From: Protula sp. h YS-2021
Taxonomy: Eukaryota; Annelida; Polychaeta; Sabellida; Serpulidae
Length of the DNA stretch: 64,000 nucleotides
NCBI GenBank assembly: GCA_949752745.1
Contig: OX457034.1
Location: forward strand, 4,663,105-4,727,104
Reading direction: 5' to 3'
Each line of letters begins with the position of its first letter. Within the stretch, counting starts at the first letter, position 1. A program made the translations under genes and the position numbers. This document shows, piece after piece, positions 49,081 through 58,400 of this stretch. The notes beneath the pieces are model-generated. The model searched no databases, was not told the DNA's origin, and saw nothing but the letters and a program-made list of their open reading frames with translations.

Positions 49081-51804
49081 GTACGTAAGAATATCAGATT
49101 TCTTTTCTCATGACAGTTATTTATTCAATACGTTAAGGAACTAAATCTAAATTACAAACCTCCCTCAATTGAAATAAAAAGTGTCCGAACAGGGTTGAGA
49201 GGAAGGGTTGGGGGGGGGGGGTTGGGGGTGGTGGTCGGGAGTATAGGAACAAAAGTTTTTTTCTGTTGGTTTGATTTTGTTATTACAAAAGGTATTATGT
49301 ATCGTTAAATTTGCACTTGCAGCGCAGTGGAAGTCAGTTAAAAGCGGTGGAACGGAAACAAAGGACCGCGTGACCAGCATGGAAGGGGTCAAGGTCGCCG
49401 TGTGCAGGTCAGTGACGCACACACATATATGTATGTCTGGTGCCGACCTTAGTGGCTCAGCTGTTAGCTGCCTCAAGCTCAAAGCAAATGGTTCACAAGC
49501 AGCGGCTCGGTCATCATGTCCTCAAGTACAGCTGTTGTTTTCTCTTGTCCTCAGTGCAACAGCTGTGTCCTCATGTCAAGTACAGCTGTTATGTCTTCAT
49601 GTGCTAAATGTAGCTCCTGTCCCATCAGGTCCCCAGCACAGCTGCTGTGTCTTCATGTCCTCGGCGCAGCTGCTGTGTTGTAGAAAAGGATCAAATGAAG
49701 CTGAATGTGAAGTTATTAATATGAAGATAATTTTCTTTTCATCCGGTGTGAGTCAGACAAGAAAAGGCCGCAAAGTTACAAATTAAAAAAAATGTAAAAT
49801 ATATGAAATTGGAAAGACAATGAGGTAAGAAAAAGCAAGAAAAATGGTGACATTACCTTTGTGAGGACAAAATTGCGGCACTCTCTTCCATCAGTCCCCT
49901 CTCACGCATAATCCCCTCTCACGCATAATCCCCTGTCACGCATAATCCCCTCTTACGCAATTCCTTTACGAAGAAACGGCTTACGTCTGGAGGGGACAAA
50001 TAGAAGATATTTAACGCAACACTTTGTGTTGTATATTGGAAAGGGACAGCATTTTTTGCAGGCAGTTGGAGCGATTGCAGATAGAGCACCCAGACAAACA
50101 GGTTGTCATAGTAACATTTGCGAGTGATGTGCGAGTCCATGGCAACGACGGAGTTCTGAGTACAATAAGCAGTTGTGATCTGGATAATTATGACCTACTT
50201 CTTCAGAAAGGCCGTTCCCTGTACAACGACCTCAACACCCCGCCCGTGTCATCTGTGTACAGGTATTATACGGGTTATTTTCTCGAACTTTCACCCTGTT
50301 CTGCCAGAGAAGCTCATGCCCCTTTCTTTGTGGGAAAATCTCCACGGATATTTGCCGTGGATATAAATCGTCATTACAAATACAACAATAACAAATTGGC
50401 GATATCACACACCGTGATATAACACACCGTGATATAACACACCATGATATAATACATCATGATATCACACACCATGATATCATACACCATGATATAACGC
50501 ACCATGATATCACACACCATAATATAGCACACCATGATATCACACACAATGATATAACACCCAATGATATAACACCCAATGATATAACACACAATGATAT
50601 AACACACCATGATATAACACACCATGATATAACACACCATGATATCACACACCATGAAATAACACACCATAATATAAGACGCCATGATATAACACACCAT
50701 AATATAACACACCATGATATAACACACCATGATATCACACACCATGATATAACACACATGATATCACACACCATGATATCACACACCATGATGTCATACA
50801 CCATGATATAACGCACCATGATATAACATACCATGATATAACACATCATGATATAATGCACCATGATATAACACACCATGATATCACACACAAAGATATA
50901 ACACCCAACGATATAACACACCATGATATAACACACCATGATATCACACACCATGATATAACACACCATAATATAAGACGCCATGATATAACACACCACG
51001 ATATAACATAGAACACACCATGATATCACACAGCCTGATATAAAACACCATGATATCACACACCATGATAAAACACAATATGATATAACACACCATGATA
51101 TCACACACCATTATATCACACACCATGATATAACACAACATGATATAACACACCATGATATCACACACCATTATATCACACACCGTGATATAGCACATCA
51201 TGATATCACACACCATGATATAACACACCATAATATCATACACCATGATGTAACACACCATGATATAAAACACTATGATATCACACACCATGATATAACA
51301 CACTATGATATCACACACTATGATATAACACACCATGATATAACACACCATGATATAAAACACCATGATATAACACACCATGATATCACACACCGTGATA
51401 TAACACACCATTATATCACACACCATGACATAAAACACCATGATCTACACAAAAAATAGTAAGTGGAAACAAAAGTTGAAAAATGGATGTTGTCACTAAT
51501 TTTATATGTACCGAACTGATCTGAAAGGTATTGAACTAAGGCTTATGATTTTATCAGGTTTTTGCAGGTTCTGCTTGAAATCATTCACTGTGTACTGACG
51601 TTTTTGCAGTCAAATTTACGAGTTGGTGCAGAGCTAAGGACGTCGGGCTGTACCGCACTGGGTCCGGCGCTGGCTGTGAGCTGTGCCATGGTGTCCACAG
51701 TGCCCTGTTCGGAGGTCGTTCTGTGTACCGACGGACAACCCAACAGGGGCGTGGGCAACTTGCAAGCGGGCACCGCCGAGTTCAACTCGACTTTCTATGC
51801 AAAA
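35531..51804 (+). CDS. cpRAS: circularly permuted Ras GTPase - zinc ribbon - VWA protein (cpRAS type), 3' end missing
   Basis: Ten exons (35531-35698, 40730-40915, 41786-41971, 45505-45691, 46239-46456, 46721-46860, 47397-47596, 49323-49407, 50062-50262, 51610-51804) give about 588 residues before the assembly gap. Domain order: N-terminal 56 residues; G3 DTAGQEEF (64-71); G4 NKVD (123-126); G5 ETSAK (152-156); then G1 GSGGVGKSS (185-193) and the effector loop YDPTIEDSY (207-215). The Ras domain is therefore cut in the beta2-beta3 hairpin, and its original ends are joined. Next come a basic Ser-rich linker, a zinc ribbon (Cys 327, 330, 362, 365), and a VWA domain with MIDAS DVSSS (413-417), a Thr in SGCTALGPA and an Asp in CTDGQ. 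This order is known for cpRAS proteins of some animals and protists (Elias and Novotny 2008). Catalytic Gln68 and the Gly12/13 equivalents (187, 188) are kept, so GTP hydrolysis is likely. No CAAX box is expected in this arrangement. The exon 9/10 junction does not match in phase, so a small exon may be missing. Confidence 0.9.
35765..35940. mobile_element. 176-bp pogo/Tigger-type MITE with TA target duplication
   Basis: The left end is caggagaccctcgttaattc and the right end is gaattaacgaggggctactg, near-perfect inverted repeats of about 20 bp flanked by TA on both sides. The body is made of gttaattcgt repeats. It lies in intron 1 of cpRAS. A fragment of the same family lies at 3381-3406. Confidence 0.85.
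36331..36960. mobile_element. palindrome-head element, cpRAS intron 1
   Basis: It begins with the palindrome agtcccccgccgccgc to gagcgggggact, followed by ctgtccgtccgtcagtc. Two related blocks of about 190 bp follow, each with ggcttttgattttttatgg or similar and gtaactttt-like motifs. No coding frame and no right-end inverted repeat was identified, so the end coordinate is approximate. Confidence 0.4.
37560..38030. mobile_element. palindrome-head element, cpRAS intron 1
   Basis: A head palindrome (tatgccgcgcctgacaaatg then tcagcgggacata) is followed by gtgcgtccgtccgtctgtc. Two copies of a block containing gaagttgtgcaggacgtcgt follow (at about 37729 and 37911). The right end is not clear. Confidence 0.4.
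38590..39340. repeat. 31-bp minisatellite, cpRAS intron 1
   Basis: About 24 copies of a 31-bp unit containing gaatgagtctgaatattttc and cacacgaccct. A divergent pair (ggaccgtgaattagactgaa) recurs at about 38600, 38843 and 39151, which shows duplication of a larger block. Confidence 0.93.
39385..40330. mobile_element. palindrome-head element with repeated blocks, cpRAS intron 1
   Basis: The head agtccccaactggggaactc is followed by gtctgtccgtccgtgt. Three blocks share ggattt-aat-aaac, ggcttctata and gtaccttgtgaa motifs (39480, 39640, 39790). A further pair of about 160 bp (39915-40080 and 40150-40320) is related to each other by attatgtgtt and aaagtcgctgttg. The right limit is uncertain. Confidence 0.35.
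40331..40729. other. end of cpRAS intron 1
   Basis: Unique intronic sequence; no further feature seen. Confidence 0.4.
40730..40915 (+). CDS. cpRAS: cpRAS exon 2 (G3)
   Basis: The acceptor is catcgatttccag and the donor is gtaagt; 62 codons, phase 0 on both sides. It encodes [20 protein letters not shown], the switch II region, and continues to HIPA before the G4 strand. Confidence 0.95.
41370..41665. repeat. degenerate 30-bp minisatellite, cpRAS intron 2
   Basis: About nine copies containing tgatcaaccggaagtccaga and acccaaacat, in the intron between the G3 and G4 exons. Confidence 0.85.
41786..41971 (+). CDS. cpRAS: cpRAS exon 3 (G4, G5)
   Basis: The acceptor is ctttttgtttcag and the donor is gtagtc; 62 codons, phase 0 on both sides. 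It encodes [27 protein letters not shown] and the last helix, then the short linker PRTGVDYK that leads straight into the first Ras strand. Confidence 0.95.
41990..42155. repeat. 25-bp degenerate repeat starting beside the exon 3 donor
   Basis: About seven copies of gttccgtatcgtcccggaat and close variants, beginning within 20 bp of the exon 3 donor. Confidence 0.75.
42644..42853 (-). pseudogene. Tc1/mariner transposase fragment (N-terminal HTH)
   Basis: On the minus strand an open stretch reads [20 protein letters not shown], then [13 protein letters not shown]. This matches the pattern of the first helix-turn-helix of Tc1-like transposases (VAxRFNVSQSxVSR, then PRSGRPR). The catalytic part is not recognisable; the region to 42285 may contain decayed remnants. 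It lies in cpRAS intron 3, opposite to the gene. Confidence 0.5.
43120..43460. mobile_element. palindrome-head element, cpRAS intron 3
   Basis: A short palindrome (atcctccgtggaacggaggg) is followed by four to five CCGT units (gtccgtccgtccgtctgcc). Two related blocks share ctcaagcgcctac/ctcacgcgcctac and gattaatag/gattaattc. The extent is approximate. Confidence 0.35.
43884..44841. mobile_element. PIF/Harbinger element with 3-bp target duplication
   Basis: The left end gcccgggattcaccaa and the right end ttggtgaatcccaggc are inverted repeats with one mismatch. The flanks are CAG on both sides (43881-43883 and 44842-44844), a 3-bp target duplication as in Harbinger elements. Subterminal regions are rich in cttaacttaa motifs. 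It contains a broken nuclease fragment (44111-44375). Removing it joins ttattatctt-CAG to gtctttgtc, which restores a unit of the 66-bp array that follows. Confidence 0.85.
44111..44375 (+). pseudogene. Harbinger nuclease (HARBI1-like) fragment, frameshifted
   Basis: The frame reads [20 protein letters not shown], which contains the DGTHI motif with one catalytic Asp of the DDE nuclease, then [12 protein letters not shown] shift near 44316 leads to [19 protein letters not shown] in another frame, the next conserved block of this family. Both ends of the protein are missing, so it cannot be active. Confidence 0.75.
44845..45504 (+). repeat. 66-bp array of partial P-loop exon copies with splice acceptors
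   Basis: Ten copies of a 66-bp unit lead up to cpRAS exon 4 (unit starts 44845, 44911, 44977, 45043, 45109, 45175, 45241, 45307, 45373, 45439). Each unit equals about 49 bases of exon 4 start plus about 17 bases of intron end with an acceptor (ttgttatctgtag or ttgttatgtacag). The copy at 45439 still encodes [14 protein letters not shown], then runs into ACCYL and a stop formed by the tag of the next acceptor. The middle copies are nearly identical to each other and carry ggctag, an in-frame stop. Copies nearest the exon resemble it most. Confidence 0.95.
45505..45691 (+). CDS. cpRAS: cpRAS exon 4 (G1, G2)
   Basis: The acceptor is gttgttatctgtag and the donor is gtgttt, phase 1. It encodes [18 protein letters not shown], the effector loop and [10 protein letters not shown], followed by a linker. 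The acceptor and the first 50 bases are duplicated about ten times upstream (44845-45504). Confidence 0.93.
45735..46145. repeat. minisatellite of about 60-70 bp, cpRAS intron 4
   Basis: Six copies containing ggcgcattgcagctatgcat and a pyrimidine-rich tract (ccccgccccctctctctgct). The units combine a pyrimidine tract with gcag, so each resembles a 3' splice site. Confidence 0.9.
46239..46456 (+). CDS. cpRAS: cpRAS exon 5 (linker)
   Basis: The acceptor is tttttccttttag and the donor is gtacgt. Phase 1 joins as G plus AC (Asp). It encodes a low-complexity basic and serine-rich linker (for example [16 protein letters not shown]) between the GTPase and the zinc ribbon. Confidence 0.8.
46721..46860 (+). 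CDS. cpRAS: cpRAS exon 6 (zinc ribbon, first half)
   Basis: The acceptor is aatcttgagcaag, weaker than the others. The donor is gtaact, phase 2. It encodes [20 protein letters not shown] and runs to FAKWT; the split codon TG|T makes the third zinc-binding Cys. An internal gtaagt at 46784 looks like a donor but must be skipped, because only read-through gives WTCEFCGKTN. Confidence 0.78.
46861..47396. other. cpRAS intron 6, nothing further seen
   Basis: Contains G and C homopolymer tracts (near 46950 and 47110) but no repeat array or element ends. Confidence 0.4.
47397..47596 (+). CDS. cpRAS: cpRAS exon 7 (zinc ribbon end, VWA MIDAS)
   Basis: The acceptor is cttttatcag and the donor is gtaggt, phase 1. 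It encodes [14 protein letters not shown], then [12 protein letters not shown] and the first VWA strand with the metal site [13 protein letters not shown]. Confidence 0.92.
47792..48985. mobile_element. two palindrome-head elements in cpRAS intron 7
   Basis: The first head is agaccccaaccgggcgagcc to gggggggtct, followed by gtccgtccgtccgtgtg. Three blocks of about 180 bp follow, sharing gaaactatttaccctag, tatattgaagttg and caacgtcgt. A second element starts near 48413 with aacctgtcgggaatata and ggtcggtcggtccgtcggtc. It has three blocks with gatatctcaagaacaactgc and ends near ggcctgtggggaatat (48967). No coding frame. Confidence 0.45.
49010..49081. repeat. ATT microsatellite
   Basis: About 23 uninterrupted tta units in cpRAS intron 7. 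Confidence 0.97.
49323..49407 (+). CDS. cpRAS: cpRAS exon 8 (VWA)
   Basis: The acceptor is aatttgcacttgcag and the donor is gtcagt. The short exon encodes [20 protein letters not shown] and GVKVAVC, joined in phase to both neighbours. Confidence 0.88.
49495..49685. repeat. degenerate repeat with cagctgctgtgt, cpRAS intron 8
   Basis: About five copies of a roughly 40-bp unit containing cacagctgctgtgtcttcat and gtcctc, starting about 90 bp after the exon 8 donor. Confidence 0.75.
50062..50262 (+). CDS. cpRAS: cpRAS exon 9 (VWA)
   Basis: The acceptor is cattttttgcag. It encodes [20 protein letters not shown] and on to NTPPVSSVY. The donor gtatta (phase 2) is the best visible one, but it does not fit the frame of exon 10. 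A phase-0 alternative (gtgtac at about 50254) would join directly. Confidence 0.85.
50400..51450. repeat. 15-bp minisatellite, cpRAS intron 9
   Basis: About 70 copies of a 15-bp unit (accatgatataacac, or atcacac for ataacac). A block of about 360 bp is repeated with the same order of variants (compare 50460-50760 with 50760-51000). The unit is five codons long, which keeps minus-strand frames open (CYIMV repeats). Confidence 0.95.
51610..51804 (+). CDS. cpRAS: cpRAS exon 10 (VWA)
   Basis: The acceptor is ctgacgtttttgcag and the donor is gtaggt; 65 codons, phase 0. It encodes [18 protein letters not shown] and [14 protein letters not shown], which supply the remaining MIDAS Thr and Asp. The next exons lie in or beyond the gap. 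Confidence 0.88.
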
Positions 51805-51838
51805 GTAGGTTCTTGAGGCTGCTCCTACATGCTCATTA

Positions 51839-51839
<1 letters not shown>

Positions 51840-51889
<50 letters not shown>

Positions 51890-51902
51890 GGGGAGGGGAG
51901 GG
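51840..51902. repeat. GA microsatellite and G run at the gap edge
   Basis: gagaga tract followed by a G run, directly before the run of Ns. It is likely the cause of the assembly break. Confidence 0.95.
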
Positions 51903-52102
51903 NNNNNNNNNNNNNNNNNNNNNNNNNNNNNNNNNNNNNNNNNNNNNNNNNNNNNNNNNNNNNNNNNNNNNNNNNNNNNNNNNNNNNNNNNNNNNNNNNN
52001 NNNNNNNNNNNNNNNNNNNNNNNNNNNNNNNNNNNNNNNNNNNNNNNNNNNNNNNNNNNNNNNNNNNNNNNNNNNNNNNNNNNNNNNNNNNNNNNNNNNN
52101 NN
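51903..52102. other. assembly gap (200 N)
   Basis: Exactly 200 N, probably a placeholder of unknown true length. The cpRAS exons after exon 10 are probably in this gap, or displaced beyond it. Confidence 0.99.
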
Positions 52103-52440
52103 AATTTTTTTTAAATTTTTTGGTTTAAACCATTTTTAGCGATTTTATTGCCAATTTGGGCAAAATACGAAAAACTCTATCTAGTCCCTCATTTTTCATC
52201 GGAAGATTCCGAAATTTGTTATGAAGAAACTAGAACTAAGGGGTGAAAAAAGTACATTTTCCGATTTTTGAATTTCGCCTTATTTTTGAATCTACTGAGC
52301 TTCGAAGTTTGCAGCTTTTAAAAAATTGGAAATTTCCATTTTTCTTCTTAAAAAAGCAAAGTTTCAATTTGCAGAGGGGCACAATATGTTACATGCAAGT
52401 ACTTTTGGTTGGAATTTTCAGTAATTTTGTTGTCAGTAGG
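52103..52440. other. AT-rich sequence between gap and satellite
   Basis: AT-rich stretch with no exon that continues the VWA domain. It may be the flank of the array that follows. Confidence 0.4.
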
Positions 52441-55400
52441 TCATTTCTATGATATTTTCGCGTGGGCGATAATAGGGAACATTGGGCGATAAAGCAAGAA
52501 AGTTGTAATTTTCGCTTTAAAAGTGCAGGGATCAATTCTATGTCCCGAAAATATGATAAATATGATATTTTTTGGATGGGCGATAATAGGGAATATTGGT
52601 CGATACTGCAAGAAAGTTGTAATTTTCGCTTTAAATGTGCAGGAAACAATTCTAGGACCCGAAAATATGATAAATATGATATTTTTCGTGTGGGCGATAA
52701 TAGGGATAATGCAAGAAAGTTGTAATTTTCGCTTTAAAAGAGCAGGAATCAATTCTATGACCCGAAAATATGATAAATATGATATTTTTCGTGTGGGCGA
52801 TAATAGGGAGCATTGGGCGATAATGCAAAAAAGTTGTAATTTTCGCTTTAAAAGTGCAGGGATCAATTCTATGACCCGAAAATATGATAAATGTGATATT
52901 TTTCGGATGGGCGATAATAGGGAATATTGGGCGATAATGTAAGAAAATTGTAATTTTCGCTTTAAAAGTGCAGGAATCAATTCTATGACCCGAAAATATG
53001 ATAAATGTGATATTTTTCGTGTGGTCGATAATAGGGAACATTGGGCGATAATGCAAAAAAGTTGTAATTTTCGCTTTAAAAGTGCAGGAATCAATTCTGT
53101 GACCCGAAAATATGATCAATGTGATATTTTACGGGTGGGCGATAACAGGGAATATTGGGCGATAAAGCAAGAAAGTTGTAATTTTCGCTTTAAAAGTGCA
53201 GGAAACAATTCTAGGACCCGAAAATATGATAAATATAATATTTTTCGTGTGGGCGATAATAGGGAATATTGGGCGATAATGTAAAGAAGTTGTAATTTTC
53301 GCTTTAAAAGAGCAGGAATCAATTCTATATCCCGAAAATATGATAAATATGATAGTTTTCGGATGGGCGATAATAGGGAATATTGGGCGATAATGCAAGA
53401 AAGTTGTAATTTTCGCTTTAAATGTGCAGGGATCAATTCTATGTCCCGAAAATATGATGAATATGATATTTTTTGGATGGGCGATAATAGGGAACATTGG
53501 GCGATAATGCAAGAAAGTTGTAATTTTCGCTTTAAAAGTGCAGGAATCAATTCTATGACCCGAAAATATGATAAATGTGATATTTTTCGTGGGGCGATAA
53601 TAGGGAATATTGGGCGATAATGCAAGAAAGTTGTAATTTTCGCTTTAAAAGTGCAGGAATCAATTCTGTGACCCGAAAATATGATCAATGTGATATTTTA
53701 CGGGGGGGCGATGACAGGGAATATTGGGCGATAAAGCAAGAAAGTTGTAATTTACGCTTTAAAAGAGCAGGAATCAATTCTATGACCCGAAAATATGATA
53801 AATGTGATATTTTTCGGATGGGCGATAATAGGGAATATTGGGCGATAATACAAGAAAGTTGTAATTTTCGCTTTAAAAGTGCAGGAATCAATTCTATGAC
53901 CCGAAAATATGATAAATGTGATATTTTTCGTGTGGGCGATAATGGGGAACATTGGGCGATAATGCAAAAAAGTTGTAATTTTCGCTTCAAAAGTGCAGGA
54001 ATCAATTCTGTGACCCGAAAATATGATCAATGTGATATTTTACGGGTGGGCGATAACAGGGAATATTGGGCGATAAAGCAAGAAAGTTGTAATTTTCGCT
54101 TTAAAAGTGCAGGAAACAATTCTAGGACCCGAAAATATGATAAATATAATATTTTTCGTGTGGGCGATAATAGGGAATATTGGGCGATAATGTAAGAAAG
54201 TTGTAATTTTCGCTTTAAAAGAGCAGGAATCAATTCTATATCCCGAAAATATGATAAATATGATAGTTTTCGGATGGGCGATAATAGGGAATATTGGGCG
54301 ATAATGCAAGAAAGTTGTAATTTTCGCTTTAAATGTTCAGGGATCAATTCTATGTCCCGAAAATATGATGAATATGATATTTTTTGGATGGGCGATAATA
54401 GGGAACATTGGGCGATAATGCAAGAAAGTTGTAATTTTCGCTTTAAAAGTGCAGGAATCAATTCTATGACCCGAAAATATGATAAATGTGATATTTTTCG
54501 TGTGGGCGATAATAGGGAATATTGGGCGATAAAGCAAGAAAGTTGTAATTTACGCTTTAAAAGAGCAGGAATCAATTCTATGACCCGAAAATATGATAAA
54601 TGTGAAATTTTTTCGGATGGGCGATAATAGGGAATATTGGGCGATAATACAAGAAAGTTGTAATTTTCGCTTTAAAAGTGCAGGAATCAATTCTGTGACC
54701 CGAAAATATGATAAATGTGATATTTTTCGGGTGGGCGATAATAGGGAACGTTGGGCGATAGTGCAAGAAAGTTGTAATTTTCGCTTTAAAAGTGCAGGAA
54801 TCAATTCTATGACCCGAAAATATGATAAATGTGATATTTTTCGGGTGGGCGATAATAGGGAATATTGGGCGATAATGCAAGAAAGTTGTAATTTTCGCTT
54901 TAAAAGTGCAGGAAACAATTCTAGGACCCGAAAATATGATAAATATAATATTTTTCGTGTGGGCGATAATGGGGAATATTGGGCGATAATGTAAGAAAGT
55001 TGTAATTTTTGCTTTAAAAGAGCAGGAATCAATTCTATATCCCGAAAATATGATAAATATGATAGTTTTCGGATGGGCGATAATAGGGAATATTGGGCGA
55101 TAATGCAAGAAAGTTGTAATTTTCGCTTTAAATGTGCAGGGATCAATTCTATGTCCCGAAAATATGATGAATATGATATTTTTTGGATGGGCGATAATAG
55201 GGAACATTGGGCGATAATGCAAGAAAGTTGTAATTTTCGCTTTAAAAGTGCAGGAATCAATTCTATGACCCGAAAATATGATAAATGTGATATTTTTCGT
55301 GTGGGCGATAATAGGGAATATTGGGCGATAATGCAAGAAAGTTGTAATTTTCGCTTTAAAAGTGCAGGAATCAATTCTGTGACCCGAAAATATGATCAAT

Positions 55401-58400
55401 GTGATATTTTACGGGGGGGCGATGACAGGGAATATTGGGCGATAAAGCAAGAAAGTTGTAATTTTCGCTTTAAAAGTGCAGGAAACAATTCTAGGATCCG
55501 AAAATATGATAAATATAATATTTTTCGTGTGGGCGATAATAGGGAATATTGGGCGATAATGTAAAGAAGTTGTAATTTTCGCTTTAAAAGAGCAGGAATC
55601 AATTCTATATCCCGAAAATATGATAAATATGATAGTTTTCGGATGGGCGATAATAGGGAATATTGGGCAATAATGCAAGAAAGTTGTAATTTTCGCTTTA
55701 AATGTGCAGGGATCAATTCTATGTCCCGAAAATATGATGAATATGATATTTTTTGGATGGGCGATAATAGGGAACATTGGGCGATAATGCAAGAAAGTTG
55801 TAATTTTCGCTTTAAAAGTGCAGGAATCAATTCTATGACCCGAAAATATGATAAATGTGATATTTTTCGTGTTGGCGATAATAGGGAATATTGGGCGATA
55901 ATGCAAGAAAGTTGTAATTTTCGCTTTAAAAGTGCAGGAATCAATTCTGTGACCCGAAAATATGATCAATGTGATATTTTACGGGGGGGCGATGACAGGG
56001 AATATTGGGCGATAAAGCAAGAAAGTTGTAATTTACGCTTTAAAAGAGCAGGAATCAATTCTATGACCCGAAAATATGATAAATGTGATATTTTTCGGAT
56101 GGGCGATAATAGGGAATATTGGGCGATAATACAAGAAAGTTGTAATTTTCGCTTTAAAAGTGCAGGAATCAATTCTATGACCCGAAAATATGATAAATGT
56201 GATATTTTTCGTGTGGGCGATAATAGGGAACATTGGGCGATAATGCAAAAAAGTTGTAATTTTCGCTTCAAAAGTGCAGGAATCAATTCTGTGACCCGAA
56301 AATATGATCAATGTGATATTTTACGGGTGGGCGATAACAGGGAATATTGGGCGATAAAGCAAGAAAGTTGTAATTTTCGCTTTAAAAGTGCAGGAAACAA
56401 TTCTAGGACCCGAAAATATGATAAATATAATATTTTTCGTGTGGGCGATAATAGGGAATATTGGGCGATAATGTAAGAAAGTTGTAATTTTCGCTTTAAA
56501 AGAGCAGGAATCAATTCTATATCCCGAAAATATGATAAATATGATAGTTTTCGGATGGGCGATAATAGGGAATATTCGGCGATAATGCAAGAAAGTTGTA
56601 ATTTTCGCTTTAAATGTTCAGGGATCAATTCTATGTCCCGAAAATATGATGAATATGATATTTTTTGGATGGGCGATAATAGGGAACATTGGGCGATAAT
56701 GCAAGAAAGTTGTAATTTTCGCTTTAAAAGTGCAGGAATCAATTCTATGACCCGAAAATATGATAAATGTGATATTTTTCGTGTGGGCGATAATAGGGAA
56801 TATTGGGCGATAATGCAAGAAAGTTGTAATTTTCGCTTTAAAAGTGTAGGAATCAATTCTGTGACCCGAAAATATGATCAATGTGATATTTTACGGGTGG
56901 GCGATGACAGGGAATATTGGGCGATAAAGCAAGAAAGTTGTAATTTACGCTTTAAAAGAGCAGGAATCAATTCTATGACCCGAAAATATGATAAATGTGA
57001 AATTTTTTCGGATGGGCGATAATAGGGAATATTGGGCGATAATACAAGAAAGTTGTAATTTTCGCTTTAAAAGTGCAGGAATCAATTCTGTGACCCGAAA
57101 ATATGATAAATGTGATATTTTTCGGGTGGGCGATAATAGGGAACGTTGGGCGATAGTGCAAGAAAGTTGTAATTTTCGCTTTAAAAGTGCAGGAATCAAT
57201 TCTATGACCCGAAAATATGATAAATGTGATATTTTTCGGGTGGGCGATAATAGGGAATATTGGGCGATAATGCAAGAAAGTTGTAATTTTCGCTTTAAAA
57301 GTGCAGGAAACAATTATAGGACCCGAAAATATGATAAATATAATATTTTTCGTGTGGGCGATAATAGGGAATATTGGGCGATAATGTAAGAAAGTTGTAA
57401 TTTTTGCTTTAAAAGAGCAGGAATCAATTCTATATCCCGAAAATATGATAAATATGATAGTTTTCGGATGGGCGATAATAGGGAATATTGGGCGATAATG
57501 CAAGAAAGTTGTAATTTTCGCTTTAAATGTGCAGGGATCAATTCTATGTCCCGAAAATATGATGAATATGATATTTTTTGGATGGGCGATAATAGGGAAC
57601 ATTGGGCGATAATGCAAGAAAGTTGTAATTTTCGCTTTAAAAGTGCAGGAATCAATTCTATGACCCGAAAATATGATAAATGTGATATTTTTCGTGTGGG
57701 CGATAATAGGGAACATTGGGCGATAATGCAAAAAAGTTGTAATTTTCGCTTCAAAAGTGCAGGAATCAATTCTGTGACCCGAAAATATGATCAATGTGAT
57801 ATTTTACGGGTGGGCGATAACAGGGAATATTGGGCGATAAAGCAAGAAAGTTGTAATTTTCGCTTTAAAAGTGCAGGAAACAATTCTAGGACCCGAAAAT
57901 ATGATAAATATAATATTTTTCGTGTGGGCGATAATATTGAATATTGGGCGATAATGTAAGAAAGTTGTAATTTTCGCTTTAAAAGAGCAGGAATCAATTC
58001 TATATCCCGAAAATATGATAAATATGATAGTTTTCGGATGGGCGATAATAGGGATATTGGGCGATAATGCAAGAAAGTTGTAATTTTCGCTTTAAATGTT
58101 CAGGGATCAATTCTATGTCCCAAAAATATGATGAATATGATATTTTTTGGATGGGCGATAATAGGGAACATTGGGCGATAATGCAAGAAAGTTGTAATTT
58201 TCGCTTTAAAAGTGCAGGAATCAATTCTATGACCCGAAAATATGATAAATGTGATATTTTTCGTGTGGGCGATAATAGGGAATATTGGGCGATAATGCAA
58301 GAAAGTTGTAATTTTCGCTTTAAAAGTGCAGGAATCAATTCTGTGACCCGAAAATATGATCAATGTGATATTTTACGGGTGGGCGATGACAGGGAATATT

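Noticed and set aside
50374..51441. Minus-strand CYIMV repeat proteins
   Set aside because: They follow from the 15-bp intronic minisatellite in cpRAS.
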